Source: a virus
Reading direction: 5' to 3' (one strand)
IMG/VR virus record: IMGVR_UViG_3300027131_000004
Location: 1 to 51,238 of that record
Length of the DNA stretch: 51,238 nt
Made by a program: the position numbers and the translations under genes. The notes beneath the pieces are model-generated. The model ran no database searches. It was not told the DNA's origin and worked only from the letters and a program-made list of their open reading frames with translations. Below are positions 8,343 to 16,600 of this stretch, piece by piece. Each line of letters begins with the position of its first letter. Positions within the stretch are counted from its first letter, which is position 1.

Positions 8343-8483
8343 TCTATTTGGCAGTACGCCAAGCTCTTACGACCAAGTGTGGTCAGTTTTACAAAAATCA
8401 TTTATTGGATGTGCGGTTTCGCATGCGAGTTCGATTCTCGTAAATGAACCAATTTTATTTTTAACAATTAAAAGTGCATAAAA
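8343..8483 (+). ncRNA. Structured capsid-gene leader with tRNA-like element
   Basis: The inferred leader folds into consecutive local structures. Hairpin TTGGC/GCCAA is at 8348-8362 and hairpin GACCA/TGGTC at 8371-8384. A tRNA-like unit follows at 8398-8451. In it, a 7-bp acceptor-like stem TCATTTA/TAAATGA (8398-8404/8441-8447) encloses a small hairpin TGCG-GTTT-CGCA (8412-8423) and a T-arm CGAG-TTCGATT-CTCG (8426-8440). The T-arm has the canonical TTCRANY loop. Base A and then CCA follow at 8448-8451. There is no D-arm or anticodon arm and the unit is only 54 nt, so it is not a normal tRNA. All pairings were read by eye. The short ORFs here overlap these structures and look spurious. Confidence 0.5.
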
Positions 8484-9833
8484 ATGCCTATTAATCAACC
8501 TTCTGGCGTACAACTTGGTACTGGTGTTGGTCGTCAGTTTGTGAGTGACTTATCACTCTTAAAGCCACAATTCTATGACAAGTTCGTAGAAAAGTATGGC
8601 AACCAGAACTACACTCAGCTTCTTGAGATGATTGGATTGAAAGCTGTAGTACCGGGACGTGAGTTTTTCCACTTTGAGTCTTACGGTAAGCTTCATTCTT
8701 CTATCAAGATTACTGCTGCATCTACTGTATCTGTAACCAACTCTGGTGTTACAGTTACTTTGACTGCTGGTTCTCACTACAATAGTGGTGCTCAATCTCC
8801 AGTTCGTGTAGGTGAAGTTGTTGAAGCTGCATCTTCTGGTGTTCAGTACAAAATCACAGGTGTTAACAAAACAACTGCAGGTGCTCACACAGCTACTATC
8901 GTTCCGTTGAAGAATGCTTCTTCTACTTTGGCTGCTGGTGAAATTTTGTTGTTCCGTGGCGTAACTGAGGCTGGTGAAGCTTCTTCTGCTGCTGACACAA
9001 TTGCTAACCTTACAGAAAAGAAAATCTTCACAACTACCGAGATTCGTGAAGATTACAAAATCACAGACCGTGCTAAGATTGAAGAAATCTACCTGAATTT
9101 TGAAGGTGGTTCTTTCTACACTTACAAAGGTTTGGATGAGGCTGTAAGACGTTTCATGAACAATAAAGAGTTCAAGCTTATCTTCGGTTCTGATGCAGAT
9201 AACATCTCTGGAACTGTAGGTGCTAAAGGTCTTATTCCTCAAATTGAGGCTGGTGGACAAACTTACCAATACGATATCGCTGGTAACACAGTTGGTTTCG
9301 GAATGGAAGATTTCCATAACCTTGTTCGTCAAATTGACTTTAATGGTGGTGCTCAAGAATACCATTTCTTGATGGATTCTTACTTGAGAACTGCTGTTGA
9401 TGACTCTTTGTTCGCTAAATATCAGAATGGTGCTATCGTTTGGGCTAACGCTGGTGGTTCTCAGGATTTGGCTGTTAAATACGGCTTCGATTCTTTGAAG
9501 ATTGACGGTGTTACCTTCCATCTGAAGAAGTACTTGCCTTTCAACTCTGAGGCTATCTACGGACAGTCTTTGGCAAGTAACGGAAACAAATTTGACTTCT
9601 ACGGAGCTTTGATTCCAATGAAAGAAGGACGTGATGCTCAGTCTGGAGATAAAATCCCAGCAGTTCGTATCGTGTCTAACGAAGTTGAGTCAGGTAAGGA
9701 AGTTAAAGTGTGGGAGACTGGTGCTCTTGCTAAGGTTCCGACTTCTGACAAAATGGAATTGAACGTGCATCACATGGCTTACTGCGGATTGCAAGTTTTC
9801 GCAGCTAACCAGTTCATCGTTGTGAAGAAGTAA
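8484..9833 (+). CDS. Major capsid protein
   Basis: A 449-aa protein placed after portal and scaffold, with its own promoter, terminator and long leader. The sequence is rich in Ala, Gly, Thr and Val and beta-rich in the middle (residues ~75-160, likely a surface insertion). It has an N-terminal helical region and a C-terminal segment, NVHHMAYCGLQVFAANQFIV, typical of HK97-fold capsid C-termini. Codon choice differs from its neighbours: most Arg codons are CGT, while neighbouring genes use AGA/AGG, as expected for the most highly expressed protein. HK97 fold is inferred from context. Confidence 0.85.
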   Translation: MPINQPSGVQLGTGVGRQFVSDLSLLKPQFYDKFVEKYGNQNYTQLLEMIGLKAVVPGREFFHFESYGKLHSSIKITAASTVSVTNSGVTVTLTAGSHYNSGAQSPVRVGEVVEAASSGVQYKITGVNKTTAGAHTATIVPLKNASSTLAAGEILLFRGVTEAGEASSAADTIANLTEKKIFTTTEIREDYKITDRAKIEEIYLNFEGGSFYTYKGLDEAVRRFMNNKEFKLIFGSDADNISGTVGAKGLIPQIEAGGQTYQYDIAGNTVGFGMEDFHNLVRQIDFNGGAQEYHFLMDSYLRTAVDDSLFAKYQNGAIVWANAGGSQDLAVKYGFDSLKIDGVTFHLKKYLPFNSEAIYGQSLASNGNKFDFYGALIPMKEGRDAQSGDKIPAVRIVSNEVESGKEVKVWETGALAKVPTSDKMELNVHHMAYCGLQVFAANQFIVVKK

Positions 9834-9858
9834 TAGTGTCATAGTTTAATCCCAATGT

Positions 9859-9890
9859 ACCCCTGCAGGTTCTCCTGTGGGGGTTTTTTT
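9859..9890 (+). terminator. Rho-independent terminator after capsid gene
   Basis: An 11-bp stem ACCCCTGCAGG/CCTGTGGGGGT (two G-T pairs) with loop TTCT is followed by seven T residues. It ends the capsid transcript. Confidence 0.9.
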
Positions 9891-9899
9891 ATGCATTAT

Positions 9900-9931
9900 T
9901 TTGTAATAAACCAACAAAATGACTATCTTTG
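9900..9931 (+). promoter_or_regulatory. Promoter with -33 TTTG and -7 TATCTTTG
   Basis: TTTG at 9900-9903 and TATCTTTG at 9924-9931 are separated by 20 bases, close to the Bacteroidota consensus TTTG-N19-TAnnTTTG. It lies 21 bases before ATG 9953. This is one of only two late promoters here with a good -33 element. Confidence 0.72.
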
Positions 9932-9952
9932 TTAGTATTAAACTAAAACGCT

Positions 9953-10852
9953 ATGGCACAAAAAACTAAGAGAACCTTAGATGATAATGGTAATCTTGTT
10001 GTTGAGCAAGAGCCAACAATGGAAACGGCACTAAGCTCAATCACCCTAGAAAAGAAAGAAGTTAAAAAAGAGCCTAAGACTTACGTCTTTAAGCTTATCA
10101 CAAATGCTTCACCTAATGACAAGAAGCAGTTCCCTCCAAGATTTATGTTGGCTAATACCGACATCGTTTTTGATGAGGAGGCTGGTTACAAAAGAGCTAT
10201 GCGATATCTTCCGGGAATCAACACCTTATGGGTTGACGAGCAAGATAATCTCCCTGAGAATATCGTTAACCGCAGACCTTCTATCACTTTTGTAGACGGA
10301 TTCTTATATGTACCCGCTACGGATAGAATGCTTGTAGAGTTCTTGACAAAAAGTAACAGGTGCTTGAATGCGGAGCATAGAGATGCTAATATGCCAGCAA
10401 CATATGAGATTATGAACTTTGAGGCTATCTCAAAGAAGAATATCCAAAATGTAAAGACTAAGCATGAGGCTATGAAGATTGCACTCTCTGCGTCAGAGCA
10501 GTCAATGCTTGAACACATTGATTATCTTGGTATCACTAAAATCAATGCACAGGGGATAGAAAAAGACTCTGATGAGCTTCGTGTTGAGTATGTATCTGTG
10601 GCTGAAAATAGACCAGAATTGTTCCTTAAATCCTACAATAATCCGACTACAAAGGCGTTCCATTTGGTTAAAAATGCCTTGGAGTCTGGAATCCTCACCG
10701 AGAGCATAACTCCGGGTCAGGTTCATTGGGCAGAAAGTAGAGGTTTGGCAGCTGTAATCCCAGCAGGTGAAAAAACAGTTGAATACCTTGTTAAGTTCTG
10801 TTTTAAGGAGGGAGAAGGACAACGCTTCTACGAAAGGCTTAAGGGTCTGTAA
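9953..10852 (+). CDS. Putative virion protein downstream of capsid
   Basis: A 299-aa soluble protein with its own full promoter. The N-terminal ~45 residues are charged and probably disordered. The rest mixes strands (TYVFKLITNASPNDKKQFPP) and helices, with no catalytic motif or membrane segment. Position after the major capsid protein and before the connector genes suggests an abundant head-associated or decoration protein. It could equally be a non-structural head-assembly factor. No named family is recognised. Confidence 0.6.
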   Translation: MAQKTKRTLDDNGNLVVEQEPTMETALSSITLEKKEVKKEPKTYVFKLITNASPNDKKQFPPRFMLANTDIVFDEEAGYKRAMRYLPGINTLWVDEQDNLPENIVNRRPSITFVDGFLYVPATDRMLVEFLTKSNRCLNAEHRDANMPATYEIMNFEAISKKNIQNVKTKHEAMKIALSASEQSMLEHIDYLGITKINAQGIEKDSDELRVEYVSVAENRPELFLKSYNNPTTKAFHLVKNALESGILTESITPGQVHWAESRGLAAVIPAGEKTVEYLVKFCFKEGEGQRFYERLKGL

Positions 10853-10859
10853 TTTGTGG

Positions 10860-10867
10860 TATATTTG
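10860..10867 (+). promoter_or_regulatory. -7 promoter element
   Basis: TATATTTG lies eight bases after the previous stop and 30 bases before ATG 10898. No -33 TTTG at the expected distance. Confidence 0.5.
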
Positions 10868-10897
10868 CCTTATATTACTCAATAAAACACAATTTTT

Positions 10898-11626
10898 ATG
10901 CTTAATGACATGTTAGCAAAAATGGCATCAAAGCTTGGAGCACCCAAGTCAGATGACATGGAACGTGAGGATACGGCTCCAGACCCTAACGGAGAAGATA
11001 ATCCTATTGACAAAAGATACAAGGCTGGTGCAGTAATTTCTAGTTTAAGACCAAAGCTTATTGAAGCTCTTAGAAAGAAAGACCCTAAGAAGTTCGACTC
11101 TTTCATGGAGCAGTATAATACGATACTTAAAGACCAGACTTCTTTGGTTAGACAAGGAAAGTGGGAAGAAGGAAAGAAGAAGCTCATGGAAGCTCAAGAC
11201 TTCGCACAGAAATCTGACCTAGAAACATACTTGTCCCCAGATGAAATCAAGAAGACTTTAGGTAATGATTATGATGCTTTCCTAAAAGCTACTATAGATA
11301 TGGGGCTTGCACAGAACCCAGAAGAAAAGAGTAAAACTCTTGTTGGCTCTAAGGAGCAAGGTAAAGTAGGTGGACTAGGAGATATTAAGTTTGGTAGAAG
11401 ATTTGCTACTATGTTGGCTCCTACTGGTATTGCTGGTGAAGGTTACAGAAAGACATTCAAGTATGACCCTTCAAAGAAGACTGTAGAACTTGACACCGAG
11501 AATACATTCATCTTAGACGATGCTAAGAAGAGAATGAAAGAGTTAGGTCTGTCCAATTTGGATGATTTAATTAAAATGGATGTTTCTGGTAACAAGCCTA
11601 TGATGTTGGCAGGTGAAAGAGAATAA
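10898..11626 (+). CDS. Unknown late protein, possibly head-associated
   Basis: A 242-aa charged protein. The N-terminus is Met-rich, followed by an acidic linker (residues ~20-35) and a Lys/Glu-rich helical region. A Gly-containing segment (GSKEQGKVGGLGDIKFGRRF, ~145-164) follows, then a terminal domain with strands (YRKTFKYDPSKKTVELDT). No enzymatic motif is visible. It is a single-gene unit between its own promoter and a terminator-like hairpin at 11654. Context within the head-to-neck block suggests a virion or assembly role only. Confidence 0.55.
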   Translation: MLNDMLAKMASKLGAPKSDDMEREDTAPDPNGEDNPIDKRYKAGAVISSLRPKLIEALRKKDPKKFDSFMEQYNTILKDQTSLVRQGKWEEGKKKLMEAQDFAQKSDLETYLSPDEIKKTLGNDYDAFLKATIDMGLAQNPEEKSKTLVGSKEQGKVGGLGDIKFGRRFATMLAPTGIAGEGYRKTFKYDPSKKTVELDTENTFILDDAKKRMKELGLSNLDDLIKMDVSGNKPMMLAGERE

Positions 11627-11653
11627 TTGGCTTTCATATTATTAATTCAATAC

Positions 11654-11675
11654 GGGGGGCATTGCCCCCTTTATT
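11654..11675 (+). terminator. Terminator-like hairpin
   Basis: GGGGGGC/GCCCCCT (11654-11660/11664-11670) forms a 7-bp GC-rich stem with a 3-nt loop. A short interrupted T-run (TTTATT) follows. The weak T-run makes partial termination likely. Confidence 0.65.
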
Positions 11676-11686
11676 GTTAAAAATGT

Positions 11687-11694
11687 TAATTTTG
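11687..11694 (+). promoter_or_regulatory. -7 promoter element very close to a start codon
   Basis: TAATTTTG matches TAnnTTTG and ends five bases before ATG 11700. If used, the mRNA would be leaderless or nearly so. Confidence 0.4.
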
Positions 11695-11699
11695 TAGTA

Positions 11700-12341
11700 A
11701 TGGCAACAGTTCAGCAATTATATGACACGACCCAATACCTTATAAACAAGTACGATGGGTCATTTATGTCTCAGGATGAGTTTCTTCAGGCATACAATTT
11801 AGCATCTACCGATTATTTCAATTACTTGATTGACATGTCTTACGCTGTAATGAGTAGAAATAACATATACAGCACTCCGACAAATGCGGATAATCAGACT
11901 ACCGAAACATTATCCCCTTTCTTAGTTTTTGAGCAATTATTAGCTTCCCCTTATAACAAGCCAGCAGACTATGCTAGAGCCATCTATTTAAAGACGGCAT
12001 ATCCCGGTCAGGCTCCTATGAATGGCAAATTTGCAACTAGGATTGAACCAACTGTGCTTGATAGCAAGTTGTATTCCGATATAGATTCTCCTAATGCTGA
12101 AGACCCCGTATATATTGAGTCTGGTGGTAGTTTTTTCTTTTATCCATCTAGCCCCTCTGTTGGTGTTTGGCTTACTTATTACAAAAAGCCTATAAGGAGA
12201 ATTGCTGTAGACGGGACATCTGTTGAATGGGCTGATAATAAAATTAACAATGTTCTATTTCGAGTTCTTGGATACTTAGGTATTAACCTGAAAGACCCAA
12301 GTTTGATTCAATTCGGGAACATCAAAAAGGTTGACGCATGA
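11700..12341 (+). CDS. Putative neck/ring protein 1
   Basis: A 213-aa protein that starts the block of four coupled genes leading to the large tail protein. It has a helical N-terminus (VQQLYDTTQYLINKYDGSF, then FLQAYNLASTDYFNYLI). A beta-rich C-terminal half ends in a short helical motif (LFRVLGYLGINLKDPSLIQF). Small connector or ring proteins in this position assemble under the portal in crAss-like and related podoviruses. Position and length support the call; no diagnostic motif does. The stop overlaps the next start (ATGA). Confidence 0.5.
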   Translation: MATVQQLYDTTQYLINKYDGSFMSQDEFLQAYNLASTDYFNYLIDMSYAVMSRNNIYSTPTNADNQTTETLSPFLVFEQLLASPYNKPADYARAIYLKTAYPGQAPMNGKFATRIEPTVLDSKLYSDIDSPNAEDPVYIESGGSFFFYPSSPSVGVWLTYYKKPIRRIAVDGTSVEWADNKINNVLFRVLGYLGINLKDPSLIQFGNIKKVDA

Positions 12342-12931
12342 AAAGAAGACAAGCTATAGAATTGATAAAAAGAACCCATTATGGTGGGTTGGTTCCAGTT
12401 GATGCATCTCACTCAGATAGAGAAGTCAATATTCTGCTCAACATGGGTATAGCTATTGCTGCCCAGAGAGCATACATGGGTAATATTCAAGTTGATAATG
12501 AGGAGTTTATTGGGGATGCTTTTTACATAACAATTACAGGATTAACTATAGAATCAGATAATTCTGTTGAGCTGGCTTATACTCCTATTAGTGCTAAAAT
12601 CGGTGTCGCTATCTCAAACATTAAAGTAAGCGGTCTTGAAAAGCAGCCTATGCCTATCTCATCTCACGAGATTTTTTTATGGGATGAACTTCCTGTAGAA
12701 AAAGGACGTATAGGATACTACATAAACGGAAGTAGGCTTCAGTTTTTATCTAAGATTCCGTTAACAGATAAAACAATGTCTGCAAGACTTGTAGGAACCC
12801 CGGATTGGAATACATTAGAAGAGGAATTAAATATTCCTGCAGATAATATTCCATTCGCTATTGACTATGCAGTTGGAATGCTTGATAAAAGAAGACAAGA
12901 AGATTTAGCATCAAGAACAGGTAAAGAATAA
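12338..12931 (+). CDS. Putative neck/ring protein 2
   Basis: A 197-aa protein coupled to the previous gene by a 4-base overlap. It has an N-terminal helical segment (RRQAIELIKRTHYGG, then LLNMGIAIAAQRAYM), a central beta-rich part, and a helical C-terminus (PFAIDYAVGMLDKRRQEDLA). This helix-strand-helix layout with strict position before an adaptor-like protein fits a ring or connector subunit. No catalytic residues are visible. Function is inferred from synteny only. Confidence 0.5.
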   Translation: MKRRQAIELIKRTHYGGLVPVDASHSDREVNILLNMGIAIAAQRAYMGNIQVDNEEFIGDAFYITITGLTIESDNSVELAYTPISAKIGVAISNIKVSGLEKQPMPISSHEIFLWDELPVEKGRIGYYINGSRLQFLSKIPLTDKTMSARLVGTPDWNTLEEELNIPADNIPFAIDYAVGMLDKRRQEDLASRTGKE

Positions 12932-12934
12932 AAA

Positions 12935-13678
12935 ATGAAAATATCAAAGGCAATATACAGGTATATATCTCAAGCTGGCTATAATAATGGTCACTATAGG
13001 AGATTGTACGACATAGCTGTACGGGGTACCAAAGAGATAGGTCTTGATGTTACATCATCTCCTAAGACCATAAGACTTAATGTACTGCCTAATAAAACGG
13101 TACAACTCCCAGCAGATATGCTAAACGTATTGAATGTTGGTGTTGTAAACAATGTTGGTCAGATAGCGTCTATAATGAGAGATGATACTGTTACTGCTTT
13201 TAGAAAGTTACAAACGGAGACATCAAGATTTAATGACAATGATTTTGCTACAGCTCCTATTGACAATACACGATTAAGAGATTTTGCTTACTTAAATTCA
13301 ATAAACGGAAGCTCAGACTACAAAGCATTCGGTGCATACACTAAGACTACGTTTATTGGCACATATACCATAGACGAGGACACTATGATTTTAAATCCAG
13401 AGTTCCCGTATGACTATATCATAGTTGAGTATATGGCAACAATAGATGAAGAGGATGTGGAGATTGCGGATATTGCTGAAGAGGCTTTGATAGCTTATAT
13501 AGCTTGGAAAGATTCTCAGTATATGCCTACTGGAAGAAAAATGAACTTATCAGAGAAAACAATCAGAAGGACAGAATTTTATAACCAGAAAAGACTTCTT
13601 AAATCTAGAGTACATCCTTTCCTTCCTTCCGAAGCTAGAGATGTTTCTTTTGACAACGAGAAGCTTATCGTTAAATAA
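12935..13678 (+). CDS. Putative head-tail adaptor/connector protein
   Basis: A 247-aa protein starting four bases after the previous stop. It begins with a helical region (YRYISQAGYNNGHYRRLYDI). A beta segment with the LPADMLNVLNVGVV pattern follows, common in head-tail connectors where a strand-Pro-Ala-Asp-Met turn precedes a core strand. After a central insertion comes a helical end (AEEALIAYIAWKDSQYM). This order resembles gp4/gp11-type adaptors of short-tailed phages. It likely bridges portal and tail nozzle. Assigned by pattern and context. Confidence 0.58.
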   Translation: MKISKAIYRYISQAGYNNGHYRRLYDIAVRGTKEIGLDVTSSPKTIRLNVLPNKTVQLPADMLNVLNVGVVNNVGQIASIMRDDTVTAFRKLQTETSRFNDNDFATAPIDNTRLRDFAYLNSINGSSDYKAFGAYTKTTFIGTYTIDEDTMILNPEFPYDYIIVEYMATIDEEDVEIADIAEEALIAYIAWKDSQYMPTGRKMNLSEKTIRRTEFYNQKRLLKSRVHPFLPSEARDVSFDNEKLIVK

Positions 13679-13680
13679 AT

Positions 13681-16600
13681 ATGGCACAATTTTCACAGCC
13701 TAAAAGCATTAATGGTGGTCTTAATACAGACTATGACAATGAGTTATTGCCATCTGGTGACTACATTGATGCTAGAAATATAAGCACCTATGGTGGCGTA
13801 AATAATATAGTTGGTAATGCCGAAATTCAGTTAAAGGATTTAGACGGCTCTACGAACTTTTTTTTAACAAGCAGCCACGTTGTAGTAGGCTCTGTTACAA
13901 ATACGCTAAGAGATTCTATTATTTATCTTATAGCTCATACGGGTGGGAATCACTTAATAACTGAGTATAATCAGATAACTAATATCCACTCAATCATTGT
14001 AAAGTGTGGAACAAATGCACAGAGTGCAGCAATAAACTTATCAACAACTGTTCAATGTCATAACCCAAGAATTATCAATCGTGCAGATACTTCAGAAGAA
14101 GGTGATTTGCTATTCTGGCTTGATAAAGACGGAGTTCCAAGAAAGCTAAATATAAGAAAAGCTAAGACGCTTGGCTACTTTGGCAACATCATTGAGGAGT
14201 TTACAACGGTTATAAAGAAGCCACCTATGTTCTCTCCGTCAAATGTAAACCTAGTTAGGGTTAGTGACGGAAGCTTGATTGTGCAAAATAAAATGTACCA
14301 ATTCGCATATAGGTACATATACGATGATTATGAGAAATCTGTTTTTTCACCGATTTCAAATACTCTTATCCCATACTACATATTCAATGAAACCAACATT
14401 ATACCTACTGATACTTCTATAGGGTACAATGCGGTAAGGTTTACAATACAATCTGGCTCTGCAAACGTAAAGGAGATTGAGGTAATCTATAGGGAGTATT
14501 TTGATGGAATATGGAGCAACTTTTACACCATAGATACTATAGTATCAACTGGCTCTCCTATAACATACACCTTTACTGGTGCTGGTCAGAAAATACCTTT
14601 AGATAATTCTGAGGCACCAGATGTTTTGCAGTTTGACTATGTTCCTATTTCAGCTAAGGCTCAGGAAGTAGTAAACGGAAATGTTATAACATACGGAAAC
14701 TTTAAAGAAGGATATAATAAGTCAAACATATCTTCTACTGTTGGTCTAACATCTTCAAATTACGTTAGTGATAATAAGATGTTCTTTGACGACAACTTGA
14801 ATCCAGCATCTAATATGATACTGAATCCGGGCGGTAAGTATAAGATTGGAGTGGTATACCTTGATGAGCATGGAAGAAATGTGGGTGTGTTTACTGGGAA
14901 TAGCATGGTTGTTGATGTACCACATATCCATTGGTCTCCATCTCTTTTAGCTGCCGGAACAGGTACTGCTTGGTGGAATACAAGACAGACTTATTTACCA
15001 TATATTCAGATAAGCTCTGCAGCACCATCTTGGGCTAAGTATTTCAGACTAGCTATTACAGAAGATAATAACTATGAGTCAGAGGTTATAACAGATGTTA
15101 TAGATTTTAAATATGGGGCACTCAGTACAAGCGGTTTAACCTGTAGTCTTACTAACATAAGCATACTACCTCAGCCTAATGGCGGACCTGCTGCCGACAT
15201 ACCATTTTATAAGTCTTATGGAAGTCATCAATTCTTAAAGGTAACATATAGTAATTGTGACACAAATGCACCAACAACCTCATATTACGATATAAGTCTA
15301 AATCCGCATTCATTGACATATAGGAATAAGCCTATCAATGACCCCGGAAGGATGATTTTTGAGTACAAGAAGCTTGTTTCTGCTGTAGAGAATACGGATT
15401 ATACTGTTACCGTAAATACTCCACCACAAGCTGGAGGATATACAAATTCAATACCTACTAATGATTTTCAGCCAACTATAATATCACCATCTGGTCAGTC
15501 TACAGTATGGACAGTAGAGTGGAGGTATGTTGGCTCTACTAATACATATCAAGATGTAAGATTACAGGTTTACTATACTGGTAGTATATATGGAGCAGCA
15601 AGACTCCCATCTGACCCTACCGCATATATAAATCTTACCAACCCAGATACAATAGTTCCCAATCAGAACTTCCTGTTCTATACAGATTATAGAGTACTAA
15701 ACTCTGGTGACTATATAAGTCAGGCGTTTATTTATTCAGCAAATGAGTATGCACAGGGGGCTAGTGGAACTGTTACTGTTACAAACACATCAGCAGACAT
15801 TATTTATGTTTCCTCTGGTGGTGCTTCAGTAGCTATAAATCCGGGTGCTTCTGCACAGATTAGTGTTCAATACGGATATACGATATCTGCTTACAAATAT
15901 CAGACAGTTACTGGTTCTGTGAGTGATTCATATGTTACTGTTACTATTGTAAATAGCGGTGTTCTGCCGTCTAATGACCAAACGGTTCCAAGACAGTTGG
16001 CACTTAGAATAAACAATCTTGGTTATACTTTCCAGAGTGGTGATGAAATATCTATAGTTTATGATTACTATAAGAATAAACTACAATCTGGTGCGTATGA
16101 TGGTATAGGTATCAACGAAAAGGTTTTCAAAGTAATAGACCTTCTTATAGACCCAGAGTTTTATGAGTCTAATGGAACTACTGTTACACTAGATGGTAAT
16201 TGGATTCAAGTAGATGAGTCTGCTAAAGACTTTATGACTGCATGCGGTGATACCTCTGGTGCTACACAAATTATTGGTCTAAAGGCAAAGATTCTTAGAA
16301 GAAAGAAGATTACTTCTACAGGCTCTCAGGGTGATGTATTTTACGAACTACCACATACGTTCCTTTGTAGCTCATACGTTGCTGGAACGCAAATTGAAAT
16401 GACACTAGCTGGTGATTCCATGTTTAAATCTGATTATGTGGTTCTTGAGGGTTCAACGGCTACTCCGGTTGGTGGAAAGACGGATTCGGTTCAACGTGTG
16501 TTCTATTCAAGTGTACCAACTAAAAACTACTTGATTCAAGAGGACAATCTTTCTCCACTTTTCTTAACTAAGATTAATAAGAACGGAAGACCAGCCGTAG

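Noticed and set aside
8343-8451. A canonical tRNA gene in the capsid leader
   Set aside because: Only the acceptor-like stem and T-arm pair properly. There is no D-arm, no anticodon stem-loop and only 21 nt between acceptor and T-arm. I keep it as tRNA-like, not as a tRNA.
8398-8451. attP core derived from the 3' end of a tRNA gene
   Set aside because: No integrase or excisionase is recognised, and the element lies in the leader of an essential late gene, so an integration site is improbable. An internal 5' partner stem also makes a simple tRNA 3' fragment less likely.
8287-8481. Two short plus-strand open frames in the capsid leader
   Set aside because: They overlap the terminator, promoter and RNA stems, have no coding character and differ in frame from each other.
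8559-9521. A 320-codon open frame on the minus strand inside the capsid gene
   Set aside because: It is Ser/Thr/Val/Phe-rich, lies antisense within the capsid gene and has no promoter. The strong codon bias of the capsid gene explains the missing stops.
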